Below are positions 45,350-54,590 of a stretch of DNA of 64,000 nt, piece after piece (the stretch's first letter is position 1; each line of letters begins with the position of its first letter). The notes beneath the pieces are model-generated. The model had not been told where the DNA came from. It did not search any database and was given only the letters and a program-made list of their open reading frames with translations. Made by a program: the position numbers and the translations under genes. This DNA comes from Acidisarcina sp. (GTDB lineage Bacteria > Acidobacteriota > Terriglobia > Terriglobales > Acidobacteriaceae), in contig DATLIY010000008.1 of the NCBI GenBank assembly GCA_035539175.1, positions 62,001 to 126,000 on the forward strand, in the 5' to 3' direction.

Positions 45350-46399
45350 TCAGAGCAGCTTGAGAGCGTTCTCCCGGTAAACCTTCCGCAGGACTTCGTC
45401 AGGCAGGAAGATCCCATATATATTCCATCGCCCCTGGCGGGAAGCATGGGATGGATATTCAAAGTACTCGTCTGCTGTTTCAAAGAAGCGGTAGTGGAGA
45501 CGATACATCGCGACGTCCGGCAGCAGGTCCGTTCCGAAGAGGATGCGGTCTGCGAAGCGCAGGAAGAACTTGCGCGCGCTGTAAGGCTGGCGGCCCAGCT
45601 CGGGAGTGCGCGCACTCATATCGATCTGCACATTGGGGTAGCGGTCCAGCATGTCTGCCACAAAAGCCAGATCCTCTCCGCTCTCGGCCACGTGCGCCCC
45701 GATGAATGTGGTGGCCGGGTGCCTGCCAAAGACGGTATTTCGCTGCTCCAGCAGCTCCCGCTTGGAGACGGGGCTGTCATGGAATCCCCAATCCGGGTGC
45801 GCGGCCAGCTCTTCATATCTCTCGTTGCGCGCATCGATAGGGCGAAAGAAGGCGGCAGGATCCGCGGTGTGAAACATGACCGGCAACTTCCACTCCGCCG
45901 CTTTCTCAAAGATAGGCGCAAATCGCTCATCGTCAATCCGTAGCAGCTTGCCCTGCGCGTCCCGGATGCTCAGCCCAAAATCCTTCCAGAACTTGATGCC
46001 ACATGCGCCGTGCTCGACAAGGCGCGCCAGGCGATCGATGGTGAGCTGCACAAAATCGCCGCGCTCCACCCCTGACCAGTCCATCCAGCCCATGGTGGCA
46101 AAGCGATCCTTATCGGCTGCGCGGAATTTCTTGAGCGTCTCGAGCGCCGCATCGCCGGTGCGCATGGTGATGTTCACAATCTTTTCGATCCCGCATCGGT
46201 CCATAATGTCGAGCACCGCAGCGGGTTCCTGGGAATCGAGATGGTTGTGATAGTCGATGACCGGGAACCGGGGCGCATCAAGGGTGTGCGTCTTCGTCAC
46301 AAGCTCTGAGACCGGATGATAGTCGCTCAAGCGCAGGTCAACCTCAGCCTGCGCATTCACCATGGCCACGAATTTGTCGTCTGTTTGCGATGTGCTCAT
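45350..46399 (-). CDS. Amidohydrolase family 2 protein
   Basis: A 349-residue TIM-barrel hydrolase. The HxH metal motif is DYHNHLDS (His51, His53); VMFHTADP, FIGAHVAESGED and FGTDLLPD supply the other expected metal and catalytic positions of the amidohydrolase-2 group. Members hydrolyse lactones, decarboxylate, or isomerise; NagA-type deacetylation is not a typical activity, so this is unlikely to be the GalNAc-6-P deacetylase of the locus. A lactonase-like role is possible but unproven. It is divergent from kbaZ, with a palindrome in the shared spacer. Confidence 0.85.
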   Translation of the reverse strand: MSTSQTDDKFVAMVNAQAEVDLRLSDYHPVSELVTKTHTLDAPRFPVIDYHNHLDSQEPAAVLDIMDRCGIEKIVNITMRTGDAALETLKKFRAADKDRFATMGWMDWSGVERGDFVQLTIDRLARLVEHGACGIKFWKDFGLSIRDAQGKLLRIDDERFAPIFEKAAEWKLPVMFHTADPAAFFRPIDARNERYEELAAHPDWGFHDSPVSKRELLEQRNTVFGRHPATTFIGAHVAESGEDLAFVADMLDRYPNVQIDMSARTPELGRQPYSARKFFLRFADRILFGTDLLPDVAMYRLHYRFFETADEYFEYPSHASRQGRWNIYGIFLPDEVLRKVYRENALKLL

Positions 46400-46466
46400 C
46401 TGTCGATCTCCAGCAAATTGATAGTTGCCGATACGTGCTTCACATAGTTATGTTTTGTTTCGCTTT

Positions 46467-46476
46467 AGTGTACACT
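46467..46476. promoter_or_regulatory. Ten-base palindrome in the amidohydrolase/kbaZ divergent promoter
   Basis: AGTGTACACT is a perfect palindrome 67 bases from one start codon and 36 from the other. Just upstream is TTTTGTTTCGCTTT (46452-46466), which looks like the direct-repeat sites bound by DeoR/AgaR-type repressors. The DeoR gene in the same locus is the natural candidate. Confidence 0.45.
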
Positions 46477-46512
46477 CTCTTTTTGTCGAGTCTATTCAGC
46501 AGAAGGTCAAAT

Positions 46513-47793
46513 ATGCAAAATCTTCTTCGCGAGCTTGCGCCCTCGCTTCGTTCCGGATCCCCTATCGGTATCTATTCGGTCTGCTCCGCACATCCACTGG
46601 TAATCGAAGCAGCGGTGCGTCAAGCGGTGGAAGACCATTCCCCGCTGCTGATTGAGGCTACATCGAACCAGGTGAACCAGTTCGGCGGCTATACCGGAAT
46701 GACGCCAGATTCTTTCCGCGATTTTGTCCTAGCTATCGCGGCGAAACATGGGCTGGAACCGCAAAAGCTGATTCTGGGCGGCGATCACTTGGGTCCGAAT
46801 CCATGGCAGAATCTTCCCGCAGAAGAGGCAATGCGAAAGGCCGAGGAGATGGTAGCCGCCTATTCGCGTGCCGGCTTTACCAAGATCCATCTGGACGCGA
46901 GCATGTCGTGTTCCGATGACCCCGAGCGGCTGGAAGACGCCATCGTGGCGGAACGGGCGGCCAGGCTTTGCGCCGTGGCCGAGGCCAACAGCAGCGGGCA
47001 GGAACGCTTCTACGTAATCGGGACGGAAGTGCCCGTGCCCGGAGGCGCCACCGAATCTTTACAGGAACTGGCTGTCACCAGCCTTGCGCATGCGAGTCAC
47101 ACCCTGCAGGTGCACAAGGAGATCTTCGCTCAAAAAGGATTGGCAGCGATATGGCCGAGGATCATTGCGCTGGTGGTACAGCCCGGCGTGGAATTCAACC
47201 ATGACAGCGTCGTGGATTACGTCTCCGAAAAGACCACGGAGCTGAGGAAACTTCTCAACACCGAGCCTGGACTCGTCTTCGAAGCGCACTCCACCGATTA
47301 CCAGACTCCCGGAGCCTACAAGCAGCTTGTGAAGGACGGCTTTGCCATCCTGAAAGTAGGACCGGCATTGACGTTTGCGATGCGGGAGGCGCTCTTCGCG
47401 CTCTCTTATATGGAAGAAGCGTTGCTGCCGAGCGGGGAGCGCTCCAACCTGCTGCAGGTGCTGGAAACGGTCATGCTGCAGCATCCTCAGAACTGGATCA
47501 AGCACTACCATGGCGACAGCGCCACGCAGCATCTGCTCCGCCTGTACAGCTATAGCGACCGCATTCGCTATTACTGGACGGACCCTGCAATTCAAGCGGC
47601 GGTCTCTACTCTTCTGCATAACCTGGAGACGAAGCGTATCCCTGAAACGCTGGTCAGCAACTTTCTGCCCGACCAATACGTCGCAATCCGTGCAGGGCAT
47701 ATTCCATCAACCCCACACGAGATGGTAATCGACAAGATACGTCAGGTTCTAAGAACCTACGCAGCAGCTTGCGTCCCCGGCTCAGCAGCATAA
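46513..47793 (+). CDS. kbaZ: GatZ/KbaZ-type D-tagatose-1,6-bisphosphate aldolase subunit
   Basis: The ATG at 46513 has AAGG eight bases upstream and aligns with the family N-terminus; a longer frame back to 46390 adds 41 unrelated residues. The 426-residue protein has the family segments PIGIYSVCSAHPLVIEAAV, NQVNQFGGYTGM, LGGDHLGPNPWQ and HLDASMSC. GatZ/KbaZ proteins partner the catalytic GatY/KbaY subunit, which splits tagatose bisphosphate, and are needed for its stability. No class II aldolase gene is in the window, so the partner lies elsewhere or this protein acts differently. Followed by the DeoR gene. Confidence 0.88.
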   Translation: MQNLLRELAPSLRSGSPIGIYSVCSAHPLVIEAAVRQAVEDHSPLLIEATSNQVNQFGGYTGMTPDSFRDFVLAIAAKHGLEPQKLILGGDHLGPNPWQNLPAEEAMRKAEEMVAAYSRAGFTKIHLDASMSCSDDPERLEDAIVAERAARLCAVAEANSSGQERFYVIGTEVPVPGGATESLQELAVTSLAHASHTLQVHKEIFAQKGLAAIWPRIIALVVQPGVEFNHDSVVDYVSEKTTELRKLLNTEPGLVFEAHSTDYQTPGAYKQLVKDGFAILKVGPALTFAMREALFALSYMEEALLPSGERSNLLQVLETVMLQHPQNWIKHYHGDSATQHLLRLYSYSDRIRYYWTDPAIQAAVSTLLHNLETKRIPETLVSNFLPDQYVAIRAGHIPSTPHEMVIDKIRQVLRTYAAACVPGSAA

Positions 47794-47882
47794 TGTTATC
47801 TTCGCGGTAGCGGTTGATAGATTAAGAATGATGTCTGTGACGAAATTTTAGTTTCTAGGTGAATCGCATCACTGGAGGCAAA

Positions 47883-48731
47883 GTGCTGAGATCTAGAAGA
47901 GGCCGCTCGAACGAGAAAAAGGCCATCGAAGGCAAGTCCCTGGAAGCTGCAGCGCAAGCTGGCAGTAACATGCTGATCGGGGAACGAAGGCAACATGTGC
48001 TCTCTCTTCTGCAACGGGATGGACGGGTTTTAGTCTCCGAACTCTCCGAGTCTCTCGGCATCTCCTCGATTACGATTCGCAAGGATCTGGACTACCTCGC
48101 CTCCAAGGGCCTGGTGCAGAGAACCCACGGTGGCGCACTTGCTCCGCAGAGCACCACCATGCTCGATCCTTCTTTAAAGGAAAAAGAGCAGCATCAGTTC
48201 AAGGAGAAGCAGCTCATTGCCGCAGCGGCGGCCAAGCTCGTCAAAGACGGCCAATGCATCCTGCTGGATTCCGGCACCACAACAACCGCTATCGCCCGCG
48301 CCCTGCGAAGGTTTTCGCACCTCACCGTCGTTACAAATGCGGTCAACATCGCCGCCGAACTGAGCGATACAGATTTCGACATCATCCTTATCGGGGGAAC
48401 TCTGCGGAAGAACTCCTTCTCTCTGGTAGGGCCGCTGGCCGAGGATGTTCTGCGCGAGATCCACGCGGATATTCTCTTTCTGGGTGTCGACGGGTTTGAT
48501 ACTCAAATTGGAGTGACGACCCCCAACGTGCTGGAAGCGCGCGTGAACCGGGCGATGGTCAAGGCATCCAAGAGAGTGATCGCCGCTTGCGACTCCACCA
48601 AGTTCAGCCGATGCAGTCTCGCGCTGATTGTGCCTCCAACAGCCATCCACACGGTGATTACCGATGCGCACATCTCCGAGAGCGATACCGAAGCACTTCG
48701 CAATGTCGGAATTGAAGTCGTGATTGTGTAG
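47883..48731 (+). CDS. DeoR/AgaR-type transcriptional repressor
   Basis: The GTG at 47883 follows GGAGG at four bases and gives 282 residues; an ATG at 47970 would give the usual DeoR N-terminus but has no good site, and a GTG at 47859 is also open. The HTH region (about residues 30-85) contains ERRQHVLSLLQRDGRV and SSITIRKDLDYLASKGLVQRTHGG. The sensor domain has DSGTTTTAIARAL, the phosphosugar-binding loop, and VTNAVNIAAEL. Family members in AgaR/GatR roles respond to a phosphorylated sugar. It is likely to control kbaZ, agaS and the kinase. The N-terminal extension of about 29 residues is unusual. Confidence 0.9.
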   Translation: MLRSRRGRSNEKKAIEGKSLEAAAQAGSNMLIGERRQHVLSLLQRDGRVLVSELSESLGISSITIRKDLDYLASKGLVQRTHGGALAPQSTTMLDPSLKEKEQHQFKEKQLIAAAAAKLVKDGQCILLDSGTTTTAIARALRRFSHLTVVTNAVNIAAELSDTDFDIILIGGTLRKNSFSLVGPLAEDVLREIHADILFLGVDGFDTQIGVTTPNVLEARVNRAMVKASKRVIAACDSTKFSRCSLALIVPPTAIHTVITDAHISESDTEALRNVGIEVVIV

Positions 48732-48873
48732 TTGCGAACGCGAGGGCAGCTCGGCAAAAGCAAGCGACGGGGCAACTGCATCCGGCGCTCTGCGGATGCA
48801 GTTGCCTTAGCTCCGGCACCCATAAACGACTAGAGAGCGCAACTCCACGCGGGAGCAGAAAGAGAATCTCTGC

Positions 48874-50352
48874 ATGACGACAGGCCATGAATCCCACCCC
48901 ACCAGCCGGCGTAACTTTGTAAAAGGAATGGGAGCGGCCGCAATGCTGGCCGGAGCCGCGGGGGGAGCTACGAGAAACCAGCAGGCATCCGGCAACGTCT
49001 CGCGCACAAAGAAGCCCAATGTCATCCTCTACGTCGCCGACCAGATGCGCTGGGATTTCGTGGGGGCCTACGGACTGAATCCGTCGGTGAAGACGCCCAA
49101 CCTCGACAAAATCGCGAGGCGAGGAGTAGCTTTTACCGGCGCAGTAACAAACCAGCCGCTCTGTTCTCCTTCGCGCGCCTGCATGCTGACCGGACGCTAC
49201 GCGACAGAGACGGGCATGTGGAAGCTGCCTCCGCCGAATACGATGAATCCCAATCTGCCGACGCTGGCATCGATCCTGAGAAAGAATGGATACAGCGCAA
49301 ACTTCATCGGCAAGTGGCACCTCGCGCCTATTGATGCTCACGATCCGAAGACGAGCGGCGCTGTGCGGACCGAGGACCGCGGAGGATTTCTCGACGTGTG
49401 GGAAGGCGCGAATGAGTTAGAGATCGTATCGCATCCTTATGAAGGCGCAATCTGGGATGCGGCCGGGAATCCGATCCCATACAAGGATCAGTATCGCGTC
49501 GACTTCATTACCGATCGGGCGGTGCGATTTCTAAAGCAGCCGCAGGAAAAGCCGTTTCTACTGTTTGTTTCGCAGTTGGAGCCGCATTACCAGAACGATG
49601 AGCTTCGATTTGTCGCTCCGAAAGGGTATGCAGATCGCTATCGCAATGCATTTGTGCCGCCGGATTTATCGCCCTTTCCAGGAGACTGGCCGACACAATT
49701 AGCCGACTACTATGGCTGCATCGAGAAGATTGATGAATCCGTAGGAACGATCCTGCGAACGCTGGAAGAACAAGGCCAGTTGGACAACACCATCTTTCTC
49801 TTCACCAGCGATCACGGATGCCACTTCAGAACGCGAAACACCGAGTACAAGCGCAGTCCGCATGACAGCTCGATCCGTGTGCCATTCCTCGCCCAGGGCC
49901 CTGGCTTGAACGCTTCGCTTTCTCTGCCGGAGATTGTGAGCATGGTGGACCTGATGCCGACGCTGCTCGATAGCGCGGGCGTGGAGATCCCCGGATCGAT
50001 GCAGGGAAAGAGCCTTCTGCCCTTAATCCATGACCCGCTGGCCCGGCAGTCCTGGAAGAATGAGGCTCTGATCCAGATCAGCGAATCGATGGTCGCGCGA
50101 GCGATACGAACCAGGGAGTGGACCTATTGCGTCGTTGACCGAAGCCTGAGCGGATACGACGTTCCTTCGAGCGAGCACTACGAGGAATACCAGATGTACA
50201 ACAACAGCAGCGATCCGGCTCAGCTTGTGAATCTGGCTGCCCGAAAGCCATTGCAGGAGGAAGCTGCACGGCTGCGCCAGCAACTCCTGGATCTGATTGT
50301 TGCATCCGGCGAGACGAGACCGACGATCAAACCGGGAAGGCTCTATCCATAA
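48874..50352 (+). CDS. Exported Cys-type sulfatase with twin-arginine-like signal
   Basis: A 492-residue arylsulfatase-family protein. SRRNFVKGMGAAAML near residues 11-25 is a typical Tat signal. The metal site begins with ADQMRWD, and the formylglycine motif is LCSPSRACMLTGR with Cys97 in CSPSR, the CxPxR type. GKWHLAP, TSDHGCHF and YKRSPHDSSIRVP supply further active-site residues. It should remove sulfate esters from a glycan; the neighbouring galactosidases suggest galactose or GalNAc sulfates. Maturation needs a formylglycine-forming enzyme, and the anSME-type gene at 30754 is a fit. It ends the sugar locus. Confidence 0.92.
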   Translation: MTTGHESHPTSRRNFVKGMGAAAMLAGAAGGATRNQQASGNVSRTKKPNVILYVADQMRWDFVGAYGLNPSVKTPNLDKIARRGVAFTGAVTNQPLCSPSRACMLTGRYATETGMWKLPPPNTMNPNLPTLASILRKNGYSANFIGKWHLAPIDAHDPKTSGAVRTEDRGGFLDVWEGANELEIVSHPYEGAIWDAAGNPIPYKDQYRVDFITDRAVRFLKQPQEKPFLLFVSQLEPHYQNDELRFVAPKGYADRYRNAFVPPDLSPFPGDWPTQLADYYGCIEKIDESVGTILRTLEEQGQLDNTIFLFTSDHGCHFRTRNTEYKRSPHDSSIRVPFLAQGPGLNASLSLPEIVSMVDLMPTLLDSAGVEIPGSMQGKSLLPLIHDPLARQSWKNEALIQISESMVARAIRTREWTYCVVDRSLSGYDVPSSEHYEEYQMYNNSSDPAQLVNLAARKPLQEEAARLRQQLLDLIVASGETRPTIKPGRLYP

Positions 50353-50802
50353 GGCGTCCAGCTCAACTCCATAGTGCAACCCGTAGCTGGAGACATGGCG
50401 GCCCCCATATCATCCTATGGATCACGCCGGCACCGGACTACCCTGATCTGCTCAGCGGCGGGCAAGCTACGCACCCTACAAAACAAATTGTGTCTTCCAA
50501 ATCTTAAAAATCAGCATCCTATGGTCTGGAAACGTGTCGGTCATGGAAGGCGTGACGACGTCCGCTGACCCTGGGAGCCTCCCGTGGCACAAGCTTCCCA
50601 AATATTTGTGCAAGGGTGAGTCTATGTCCGACCCATAGCGCACACTCCCGTATTTCATTGATTTATTAAGACTTATGTTTGACGAGCTCTTTCGGTGAGT
50701 GGAGATATTTCAGCCTCTCCCAATTGCGTTCCTATTGGTCTTCTTGCGTGTTCCCTGTGACGCTGGCACGCAGGATGTGACCGAGTTGTAGGAGGCAGGC
50801 AC
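50353..50802. other. 450-base non-coding stretch before the ASH-GH protein
   Basis: No gene is supported. GCACAA...TTGTGC (50587-50612) and CTATG...CATAG (50623-50638) are small inverted repeats that could fold in the leader. TTGACG at 50679-50684 is a possible -35 element of the downstream gene, with GATATT at 50704 as a poor -10. No riboswitch family is recognised. Confidence 0.4.
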
Positions 50803-53800
50803 ATGAACGGCTTTGATCGTCTTTTGCTGCGACGAAAAGTATCGGCCGGGGTGGGCGTCTACCAGCCTTCCCGGATTGGCTCCATCCTTCCTTCTGCTGC
50901 CGCATGCTGCGTCCTGGCATCTGCGATTGGTTGCGGCTTCCAGCTGAATCATGCGCTCCCGTCGATCACGTTGAATCCAGCCAGTATCGACTTCGGCAGC
51001 GTACAGGTGGGCATGTCGAGCACTCCGCAGAAATTGACCGTGACCAACACTTCCACTCACTCGGTCGGCGTCGCATCCATTACGACGAACATGCCGGAAT
51101 TCGCGGCTCAGTCGGATTGCCCGAAGCTCCCCGCGACGCTCGGGCCAAATGCGACCTGCACTGTGACAATTACATTTATCCCTAAAGCCGCAGGGTCGGT
51201 ATCTGCCACAGCTACTGTGTCCTATACGGCCTCCGGCTCACCAGCGTCTGCCGCCCTCAAAGGATCCGGAACAGCGGCGAAGACCGGGGTTTCGCTCTCG
51301 CCAGCATCTTTGTCGTGGACCAATGTTCCAGTAGGCCAGGCGTCGAATGCTCAAGTTGTGACGCTGACCAACATCGGCTCTGCGCCTCTTACTATCTCGT
51401 CCATCAAAGCTGGATCCGCGTTTACCGTTCCCTCCACCACTTGCCCATTGGCTCCGTCCACGGTCGCGGCCGGAGACTCCTGCACGATCACGGTAGCCTT
51501 CCTCCCCAGCGTGGCCGGATCCAGCAACGACAAGATTACGATCGTCGACAGCGACCCGGGCAGTCCGCAGCAAGTTGTTTTAAGCGGTATGGCTGTACAG
51601 GGAATGGCTCCTCTTTTCTCTTCTACCTCTCTCCTTTTCCCCGACACGGCGGTAGGCAGCAAGAGCAAGGTAGAGGCCGTAACCCTCACCAATCCGCAAA
51701 CAACCCCATTGACGATCGACGGCATTGCCGCTTCGCCCGAATTTGATCAGACGAACGACTGCCCGGCGACGCTCGCAGCAAACGCGAAGTGCACGATATC
51801 GATTGCGTTTGCGCCAACCTCATCCGGCGCGAAGACCGGCTCGCTTACCCTGACCTATCCTTCCGCAAGCCAGTCAGTCTCCTTATCTGGCACGGGGATA
51901 ACAGCCACCACCGCCGCTCTCTCCGGCACGGTAAGCGTTTCGCCCAAGAGCTACGCCTTCCCGAACCAGGCAATCGGAACCAAGAGTGCGCCGGCGACAA
52001 TAACGCTCAGCAACGGCCTGACGACGACACTCACCATCTCCAGCATCCAGATCGGTGCGCCCTTCAGCCAGACAAATACCTGCGGCGGCTCGCTCGCGTC
52101 CGGCAATAGCTGCACAATCTCCGTCACCTATGCGCCTACGGCCATCGGGTACAACACTACAAACCTGGTGATCACCGATAACGCCACAAACTCTCCTCAG
52201 ACGGTCCCCATCTCCGGCAATGCTGTGACGGCTGTATCCACCGTGCCTGTTACTGGCGGCTGGTATTTCTATAACCAGATCGTACTCACCCGCAGCACGC
52301 CCTTGCCCGTCTCCATCACAAACAATCAATCGACCGCGCTGACGATTAGCTCCATGACCACCAGCGCCGATTATCCATTCACGACTAATTGTGTTGGCAG
52401 CAATGGCAGTGGTTCGCTCGCGGCTCATGCTACGTGCACGGTGGAGATCGTCTTCTATCCGCAAGCCATCGGCAAACGCACCTCCGCACTGACCATCAAC
52501 GAGAGCGCCTACGGAAGCCCGCTGGTTATTCCACTCACCGGCACAGGTATCGCAGGGGATCCCGGTCTCACCGTTACCGTGGGCCCGCATTCTCCCTGCG
52601 CTTTGCCGTCCCAGCGACTGCAATTCAGCGCCTATGTCACCGGCACCACCAACACAGCGGTGAACTGGTATGTCAACAATGTGCTCCATGGAAACAGCAC
52701 TGTCGGAACGATTGACTCCACGGGTTTGTACACTGCGCCGGCCACCGTCGGAACCTATGGCATCAAGGCTGTCAGCCAGGCATCCACCAGCGTTTCGGGA
52801 TATAGCAAGATGACGGTGACAAACAGCCCCGTCTTCACCATTTATCCATTCACATCATCCATCCCCGTGTCGGCGCAGCAGACCTTCCAGCCACAGGTCT
52901 GCACCGCACCCGATCCCAATCCCGTTTCCTGGACAGTGGACGGTATTCCGGGTGGCAATTCCACCGTCGGAACCATAACCAATGCCGGCGTCTATACAGC
53001 TCCCGCGGTGCCCGGCAAGCATACCGTCCGCGTCACAGATGCCGCGGCGAATAAGACCAGCGGTGCGGTGGTTACGGTCTTCTCGCAGATTGCGGTAGAC
53101 TTCGGCTCGCGTACCTCGACCACCTATCCCGTTTCAGCAGACCTCTTCGGCTATGGCCGTGGCGAGTCGATCCATTCTGCTTCCGACAGGACGCTGATCA
53201 CCCAGGCAGGAGTGACCGTCGCCCGCCTCTATGCTCAGATTCCGCAGGTCTATGCCACACAGATACCGAATTGGACGAAGATCGATCCCATGATCGCAGC
53301 GATCCAATCGGCAGGCCAGAAGGCTATGCTCCAGATGAGCGGGACACCGCCCTGGCTGCAGCCGAGTCCTAATCCCTGCGGCGCAGGAAACAGCAATGTT
53401 CCTCCCACGAACCTCAGTCAGTGGGCCCAGATCGCAGCTTCGTTTGTGGCGCACATGGACGCCAAGTTCCCCGGCATCGTTCAGGATTACGAAATCTGGA
53501 ATGAACCGAATGCCGTAGGGCTATGCAGCAGCAGCCGCCTTACGACCTACATGTCCATCTACGCTGCGGCTGCTCCCTTGATGAAGCAACAGGCCGCCAC
53601 GGATGGACAGCCCATACGCATCGGCGGTCCTGCCATTTCCGGCTTCTCCCCCATCTGGATCAGCACCCTGGTCAACACTTCCACGACCGCACCGTATGTC
53701 GATTTCGTCAGCTACCATCAGTACATTTTTGGAAGCACTAATCTTGAGGTTCAATGGGACACATACACCCAGGACAATTCTCTGTATCAGCAGACACAGG

Positions 53801-54498
53801 ATCCGGGGAATGGCGCGCTGGCCAACTACAACAAGGCGTATGCGCTCGTGAAGGCAGGAAAGCAGCCTCTTGGCGCAAATACGCCTCTCTATCTCACGGA
53901 GTACAACACCAACTGGGCGTTCTACAAAGATTGCTGCCGCAACGATCCTACCTACGGACCGCTTTGGAATGCGCTCTACATCACCGACCTTCTCAATAGC
54001 GCTTCTGCCGGATTGCCTGTGCCGGGCAAGCTGGTCTACTTTGCGGGTTCAGGCTATCCCTATATATGCCTGATCGGTGTTCCCGACCAAAACTCGGATT
54101 GCCTCTACTCCGCCCTGGCCGTACCCCAGCCGTATCCGCAGTACTATGCCTACCAGTTGATCTCTTCGCGCAATTACCTCGGATTGGTTGACGGTGGTCA
54201 CATGGCTAAGTCGATTGCTCCGCCGACCGGTGGTGGTGGATTGGCTATCACCGCCTTCTATAACGCCAGCCAGGATGCGGTTGTCATTACCAATCCAACG
54301 CCGGCGGCCTATTCGCAGATCACCGTAAGCCTGCAGAACCTGGGCTTCAGCTCGCCGCACGCCACGCTCTACCAGATCGTCAATGGCGCGCTCATCAACT
54401 CCTCGTCCCTGGCGTTGAGCCCGCAAGGGACAGGCTATGCAGTCACCATCAGCGTTCCGGCTTACTCGGTGCAGGGTATCTCGGTGAAAGGACCATAA
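50803..54498 (+). CDS. Secreted ASH-repeat protein with C-terminal clan GH-A glycosidase domain
   Basis: A 1,231-residue protein. A signal region ends in a lipobox-like SAIGC near residue 44, so it may be lipid-anchored. About five ASH (choice-of-anchor D) domains span roughly 50-590, each with a repeated LTNxxxxPLTISSI and TCTITVxFxP pattern. Two Ig-like modules with NSTVGTI and GxYTAPA follow (about 590-770). The last 450 residues are a TIM barrel with acid/base Glu901 in YEIWNEPN and candidate nucleophile Glu1033 in LYLTEYNTN, most like GH39 or GH30-type clan GH-A enzymes. It probably binds and cuts a polysaccharide at the surface. Confidence 0.85.
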   Translation: MNGFDRLLLRRKVSAGVGVYQPSRIGSILPSAAACCVLASAIGCGFQLNHALPSITLNPASIDFGSVQVGMSSTPQKLTVTNTSTHSVGVASITTNMPEFAAQSDCPKLPATLGPNATCTVTITFIPKAAGSVSATATVSYTASGSPASAALKGSGTAAKTGVSLSPASLSWTNVPVGQASNAQVVTLTNIGSAPLTISSIKAGSAFTVPSTTCPLAPSTVAAGDSCTITVAFLPSVAGSSNDKITIVDSDPGSPQQVVLSGMAVQGMAPLFSSTSLLFPDTAVGSKSKVEAVTLTNPQTTPLTIDGIAASPEFDQTNDCPATLAANAKCTISIAFAPTSSGAKTGSLTLTYPSASQSVSLSGTGITATTAALSGTVSVSPKSYAFPNQAIGTKSAPATITLSNGLTTTLTISSIQIGAPFSQTNTCGGSLASGNSCTISVTYAPTAIGYNTTNLVITDNATNSPQTVPISGNAVTAVSTVPVTGGWYFYNQIVLTRSTPLPVSITNNQSTALTISSMTTSADYPFTTNCVGSNGSGSLAAHATCTVEIVFYPQAIGKRTSALTINESAYGSPLVIPLTGTGIAGDPGLTVTVGPHSPCALPSQRLQFSAYVTGTTNTAVNWYVNNVLHGNSTVGTIDSTGLYTAPATVGTYGIKAVSQASTSVSGYSKMTVTNSPVFTIYPFTSSIPVSAQQTFQPQVCTAPDPNPVSWTVDGIPGGNSTVGTITNAGVYTAPAVPGKHTVRVTDAAANKTSGAVVTVFSQIAVDFGSRTSTTYPVSADLFGYGRGESIHSASDRTLITQAGVTVARLYAQIPQVYATQIPNWTKIDPMIAAIQSAGQKAMLQMSGTPPWLQPSPNPCGAGNSNVPPTNLSQWAQIAASFVAHMDAKFPGIVQDYEIWNEPNAVGLCSSSRLTTYMSIYAAAAPLMKQQAATDGQPIRIGGPAISGFSPIWISTLVNTSTTAPYVDFVSYHQYIFGSTNLEVQWDTYTQDNSLYQQTQDPGNGALANYNKAYALVKAGKQPLGANTPLYLTEYNTNWAFYKDCCRNDPTYGPLWNALYITDLLNSASAGLPVPGKLVYFAGSGYPYICLIGVPDQNSDCLYSALAVPQPYPQYYAYQLISSRNYLGLVDGGHMAKSIAPPTGGGGLAITAFYNASQDAVVITNPTPAAYSQITVSLQNLGFSSPHATLYQIVNGALINSSSLALSPQGTGYAVTISVPAYSVQGISVKGP

Positions 54499-54590
54499 CG
54501 GAGGCAAATAGATCAGGGATTGATACAATCCGGCATCTATCCGGGCAACGCAGCAAAAACGCGGCGCTGGATCCTTTCATTAGATCCCCG

